A DNA stretch of 64,000 nucleotides from Sphingomonas japonica (GTDB taxonomy: Bacteria; Pseudomonadota; Alphaproteobacteria; Sphingomonadales; Sphingomonadaceae), in contig NZ_VDYR01000001.1 of NCBI RefSeq assembly GCF_006346325.1, forward strand, positions 2,195,501-2,259,500. Reading direction: 5' to 3'. The notes under the pieces are model-generated. The model saw nothing but the letters and a program-made list of their open reading frames with translations, had not been told where the DNA came from and made no database searches. The translations under genes were made by a program, and so were the position numbers. Below, piece by piece: positions 61,414 through 64,000 of this stretch (position 1 is its first letter; each line of letters begins with the position of its first letter).

Positions 61414-62460
61414 ATGGCCAAGACGACGTTCGCCGGCTTTGGCGGCGCCCACCTCGACGCCGAACTCTACGGCCGCTCCGACAATCCCGGCGTGCTGCTG
61501 CTTGGCCTGCAAGGGGCAAGCTGGGACGCGGTCGCGGCCGCGCTGGCCGATGCCGGGCGCTACGTCATCCGCCTCGAACTGCGCAATCGCGATGTCGACG
61601 CCCAAATCGGAGATCTGCGCACCGTGCTTGCCGAACTTGGATCGCGGCCAGTCATCGTAGCGGCCGCGCAGGGCGGGAGCATCGCGGCGCTGACGCTTGG
61701 TGAGGGTGCTGCGCAGTTGGCCACCGGGCTGGTCCTGATCGATCCCGGCCCCGCCGACCCCCGTCTCGATGCCGCCGCGCGCAATCTGACGATACCGGTG
61801 CTGGCGGTGCATGGCGCGCAGGCGACCGCTGCGTTCAGCGATGCGATTCCCGATGTCGAAACCGTCGAGGCGATCGGCCCGGCGGGCATCCTCGCCGCGG
61901 ATCAGGCGGATGCGTTCAGCGCGCTTCTGCTCGACTTCCTCGAACGCCGGGTGCCGCGCCAGGCACCCGAATATCGCACCGGCTCCGATCCGCGCACGCT
62001 GCGCGACGCGCTCGGATGCTTTGGCACCGGCGTTACGGTGGTGACGACGATCGAACCGGGCGGACGCCCGATCGGGCTGACCGCCAATTCCTTCACCTCG
62101 GTATCGCTCGATCCGCCGCTGCTATTGGTGTGCCTGGCGAACAGCGCCGCGAGCCTGCCGGCATTTCTCGCGGCGCCCCATTTCGCCGTCAATGTGCTGC
62201 ACATCGGTCAGCAACCGGTGTCCGGGCGCTTCGCCGCGCGCGTCGAGGATCGCTTCGCGGGCACGCCGTGGGAACGCTGGGAGACCGGGGTGCCGATCAT
62301 CGAGAACTCGCTCGCCAGCTTCGAATGCGCGCGTGAGGCGGTGCATGTCGCGGGCGATCATCACATCGTCATCGGCCATGTTCTGCGCGTCCGGTTCGAG
62401 CCGAGGCGCGATCCGCTGTTGTACTTCCGCGGCAAGTATCGGCGGCTGCATTTCGATTGA
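61414..62460 (+). CDS. Alpha/beta hydrolase-like domain fused to a flavin reductase domain
   Basis: 348 residues with two parts. Residues about 1-175 look like a shortened alpha/beta hydrolase (YGRSDNPGVLLLGLQGAS.., VIVAAAQGGSIAALTLG, IPVLAVHGAQ), but the nucleophile elbow reads AAAQGGS, where active members have G-x-S-x-G, so the catalytic Ser is apparently replaced by Ala. Residues about 185-348 form a complete flavin reductase domain (LRDALGCFGTGVTVVTT, GLTANSFTSVSLDPPLLLVCL, GKYRRLHF) of the HpaC/PheA2 type that supplies FMNH2/FADH2 to a monooxygenase. The start has a textbook GAAGGAG. No monooxygenase is in the window. Confidence 0.85.
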   Translation: MAKTTFAGFGGAHLDAELYGRSDNPGVLLLGLQGASWDAVAAALADAGRYVIRLELRNRDVDAQIGDLRTVLAELGSRPVIVAAAQGGSIAALTLGEGAAQLATGLVLIDPGPADPRLDAAARNLTIPVLAVHGAQATAAFSDAIPDVETVEAIGPAGILAADQADAFSALLLDFLERRVPRQAPEYRTGSDPRTLRDALGCFGTGVTVVTTIEPGGRPIGLTANSFTSVSLDPPLLLVCLANSAASLPAFLAAPHFAVNVLHIGQQPVSGRFAARVEDRFAGTPWERWETGVPIIENSLASFECAREAVHVAGDHHIVIGHVLRVRFEPRRDPLLYFRGKYRRLHFD

Positions 62461-62483
62461 GGTCGCAGACAGCGATTGCCCGA

Positions 62484-63269
62484 TCAGTCCACGAACACGG
62501 GCGCACGCTTTTCCATGTTCGCACGCACCGCCTCGATCTGGTTCGGCGTGCGCAACAGCCGTACCTGCTCGTCGCTTTCGGCCAGCAGCAGCGATGCCGC
62601 CGATGCGTCCGCCGCCTGGTTCGCCAGCCGCTTGGCAGCGCGGATCGCGTGGGGGTGGCGGCCCGCGATCGAACGGGCGAGCGCCATCGCCTCGGCATGC
62701 GGATCGTCGGCGATGCGCGTGACGAGGCCGATCCGCGCCGCTTCCTCCGCCCCGACCTCGCGCGCGGTGTAACTCAGCTCGCGCAGCACATCGTCGCGCA
62801 GCAGCGTGCGCCACAGCGCGTAGCCCGCCATATCGGGGACGATGCCCCATTTCATCTCCATGATTGCCAAGCGCGCGTCGGGCGCGGCGATGCGCACGTC
62901 CGCGCCGCTGGCAATTTGCATCCCCCCGCCGAAGCATACGCCGCGGATCGCGGCGATCACCGGCACCGGCAATTGCCGCCAGCCCCATGCCACCTGCTGG
63001 ACCAGATTGGCGTCGCCATAGGGGCGGGCATGGATGTCGAGCCCCGATCCGCCGGCCGCCATGCTGGCCATGTCGAGGCCGGCGCAAAACCCGCGCCCCT
63101 CGCCCGACAGCACGACAGCGCGCAGGCCGGGCAGCGCCGCCAGTTGTTCGATCGCCGCGGCGATGGCGGCGAACATCGCCGGGTCGATCGCGTTGAGCTT
63201 GTCCGGGCGGTTGAGGCGGACGTCGGCGACGCCGCCCTCGACCGCGATCGTCACCCGCTGTTCGTCCAT
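62484..63269 (-). CDS. Enoyl-CoA hydratase/isomerase family protein (crotonase)
   Basis: 261 residues: FCAGLDMASM near 62 and GVCFGGGMQIASGADVRIA near 110-128 form the oxyanion hole; the region around MEMKWGIVPDMAGYALWRTLL near 137 holds the second catalytic position, where Asp replaces the usual Glu. Probably a hydratase or isomerase in acyl-CoA breakdown. It converges with the fusion gene across 23 bases and is downstream of the regulator-like gene. The ATG at 63269 is the family start (MDEQRVTIAVEGG). Confidence 0.87.
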   Translation of the reverse strand: MDEQRVTIAVEGGVADVRLNRPDKLNAIDPAMFAAIAAAIEQLAALPGLRAVVLSGEGRGFCAGLDMASMAAGGSGLDIHARPYGDANLVQQVAWGWRQLPVPVIAAIRGVCFGGGMQIASGADVRIAAPDARLAIMEMKWGIVPDMAGYALWRTLLRDDVLRELSYTAREVGAEEAARIGLVTRIADDPHAEAMALARSIAGRHPHAIRAAKRLANQAADASAASLLLAESDEQVRLLRTPNQIEAVRANMEKRAPVFVD

Positions 63270-63298
63270 GATCCCGCTTCCCGGCTGTTGCCGTTCGC

Positions 63299-64000
63299 TT
63301 ATGCGCTCAGCCGATAGCCGCGTCCACGATCGGTGTGCAGCATCGCCGGCCCGGCGGCATCGAGCCGGGCGCGGAGCCGCGAGACATGCACTGCGACGAC
63401 ATTGGTGCCGGGATCGAAGCGCAGTCCCCAGACATTGCGGAGCAGGGTAGCGCGCGGGACCGCGATTCCGCGACGTTCGGCCAGATATAGCAGCAGCGCG
63501 AACTCGCGCGGCAGTAGTCCCAGATCGCGACCATCGCGCGAGGCACTGCGCCGCAGCGGATCAAGCACCAGCCCACCTAGCTGGATCGGCGCGCCGCGCA
63601 CCCGCGCCGCCAGCCGCGCGGCAATCTCGTGCGGCGGCGCATCGACCAGTGCTGCGTCATCGGCCCCGGCATCGAGCGCGGCGGTGACCGTCGCACCTTC
63701 GCCGCCAAGCAGCATCAGCGGCCCGCGCCATCCCCGCCCGCGAGTGCGACCGACGACGCGCGGTGCATCGTCGGTCGCGCTCAGCAGCAACGCCGCCGTC
63801 GTCGGGCAGAGGCGATCTTCCGCGATCGGCGCGAGGATCAATCCGCGCGCCTGCAATGCGGCAGCGATCGGGCCGCTATCGATATCGCTCGCCACGCGCT
63901 GCATGACGTCATGGCTAGCAAAGCGCCTCTCGATCGCGATCGCCAATCGCCTCCATTCCGGTGCAGGCGGCGGCGATTGCCGCCAGCCGCGCCCGCGCAT
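63299..64000 (-). CDS. Winged-helix response-regulator-like protein with degenerate receiver (5' end at window edge)
   Basis: Up to 233 residues are visible. An ATG coincides with the right edge (64000), so the real start may lie outside or inside (ATG 63904 is likely). The C-terminal 95 residues are an OmpR/PhoB winged helix (LPREFALLLYLAERRGIAVPRATLLRNVWG..VVAVHVSRLRARLD..RGRGYRLSA). The preceding part has the receiver's last helix pattern (ALDAGADDAALVDAPPHEIAARLAARVR), but the conserved Lys is missing and no phospho-acceptor Asp with an acidic pair is apparent. It should bind DNA but is unlikely to be switched by phosphorylation. It lies 29 bases upstream of the crotonase gene on the same strand. 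Confidence 0.78.
   Translation of the reverse strand: MRGRGWRQSPPPAPEWRRLAIAIERRFASHDVMQRVASDIDSGPIAAALQARGLILAPIAEDRLCPTTAALLLSATDDAPRVVGRTRGRGWRGPLMLLGGEGATVTAALDAGADDAALVDAPPHEIAARLAARVRGAPIQLGGLVLDPLRRSASRDGRDLGLLPREFALLLYLAERRGIAVPRATLLRNVWGLRFDPGTNVVAVHVSRLRARLDAAGPAMLHTDRGRGYRLSA

Noticed and set aside
63903..63912. ATGACGTCAT palindrome near the right end
   Set aside because: A 10-base palindrome inside or at the start of a coding region is expected by chance at this scale; no supporting promoter elements seen.

Overview
The window comes from a GC-rich alphaproteobacterium, very probably a member of the Sphingomonadales (Sphingomonas or a close relative). Four features support this: a CcrM-type adenine methyltransferase with alphaproteobacterial architecture, the order mutY / DUF721 / two DsbA-like proteins / smc, the order proA-nadD-rsfS-rlmH-envC-ctpA, and the order SUV3-like helicase / S4 protein / fdxA / carD. 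It reads as ordinary chromosome. I see no integrase, transposase, phage gene, CRISPR array, rRNA or tRNA. Genes are densely packed, many stop and start codons overlap (ATGA, GTGA, TAATG, TGATG), GTG and TTG starts are frequent, and no gap without a gene exceeds about 250 bases.

Layout, left to right. 1-6.3 kb: the end of a MATE exporter, a zinc-ribbon membrane protein, then ftsE-ftsX-ydcF-plsC. A three-copy 29-bp repeat of the start region sits in front of plsC. A phospholipase D/cardiolipin synthase converges on plsC, and rpoZ follows. 6.3-12 kb, mostly minus strand: folP, ccrM, a coupled pair of GT4 glycosyltransferase and LpxH-like phosphoesterase, and a quinone oxidoreductase. 12-18.7 kb: DUF1192, clpA, a membrane diguanylate cyclase and an acyl-CoA synthetase. 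18.7-28.4 kb: a minus-strand chain mutY > serine hydrolase > nudC, divergent from DUF721 (DciA-like) > two DsbA-like proteins > smc > DUF808. 28.4-33.6 kb: a tightly coupled carbohydrate operon (GH130, GH13, GT4) behind a chorismate mutase, divergent from a polyprenyl diphosphate synthase.

33.6-43.7 kb: an Arg/Asp repeat protein with its own terminator, hrpB, a complex I accessory subunit, an enoyl-CoA hydratase, a frameshifted nitroreductase, an acyl-CoA dehydrogenase, a hemerythrin protein, a radical SAM DNA-repair-type protein and a large membrane protein. 43.8-50.1 kb, one minus-strand run: proA, nadD, rsfS, rlmH, envC-like, ctpA, dsbB, coq7. This covers NAD synthesis, ribosome maturation, envelope remodelling and disulfide/quinone chemistry. 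50.2-58.5 kb: a DUF3667 membrane protein, two GIN-domain envelope proteins behind an AT-rich palindrome, carD, fdxA, an S4 protein, an SUV3-like helicase and an active M23 peptidase. 58.5-63.3 kb: a small CoA/oxidoreductase catabolic cluster with a GntR regulator (CaiB-type enzyme, SDR, an unusual hydrolase-flavin reductase fusion, a crotonase). The window ends inside a regulator with a degenerate receiver domain.

No single spectacular new system stands out. The best leads are the coupled GH130-GH13-GT4 operon, the LpxH-like/GT4 pair in a lineage known for glycosphingolipids instead of LPS, the tandem start-codon relay before plsC, the hydrolase-flavin reductase fusion with a lost nucleophile, the radical SAM repair gene without its usual partner, and the palindrome-controlled GIN pair.
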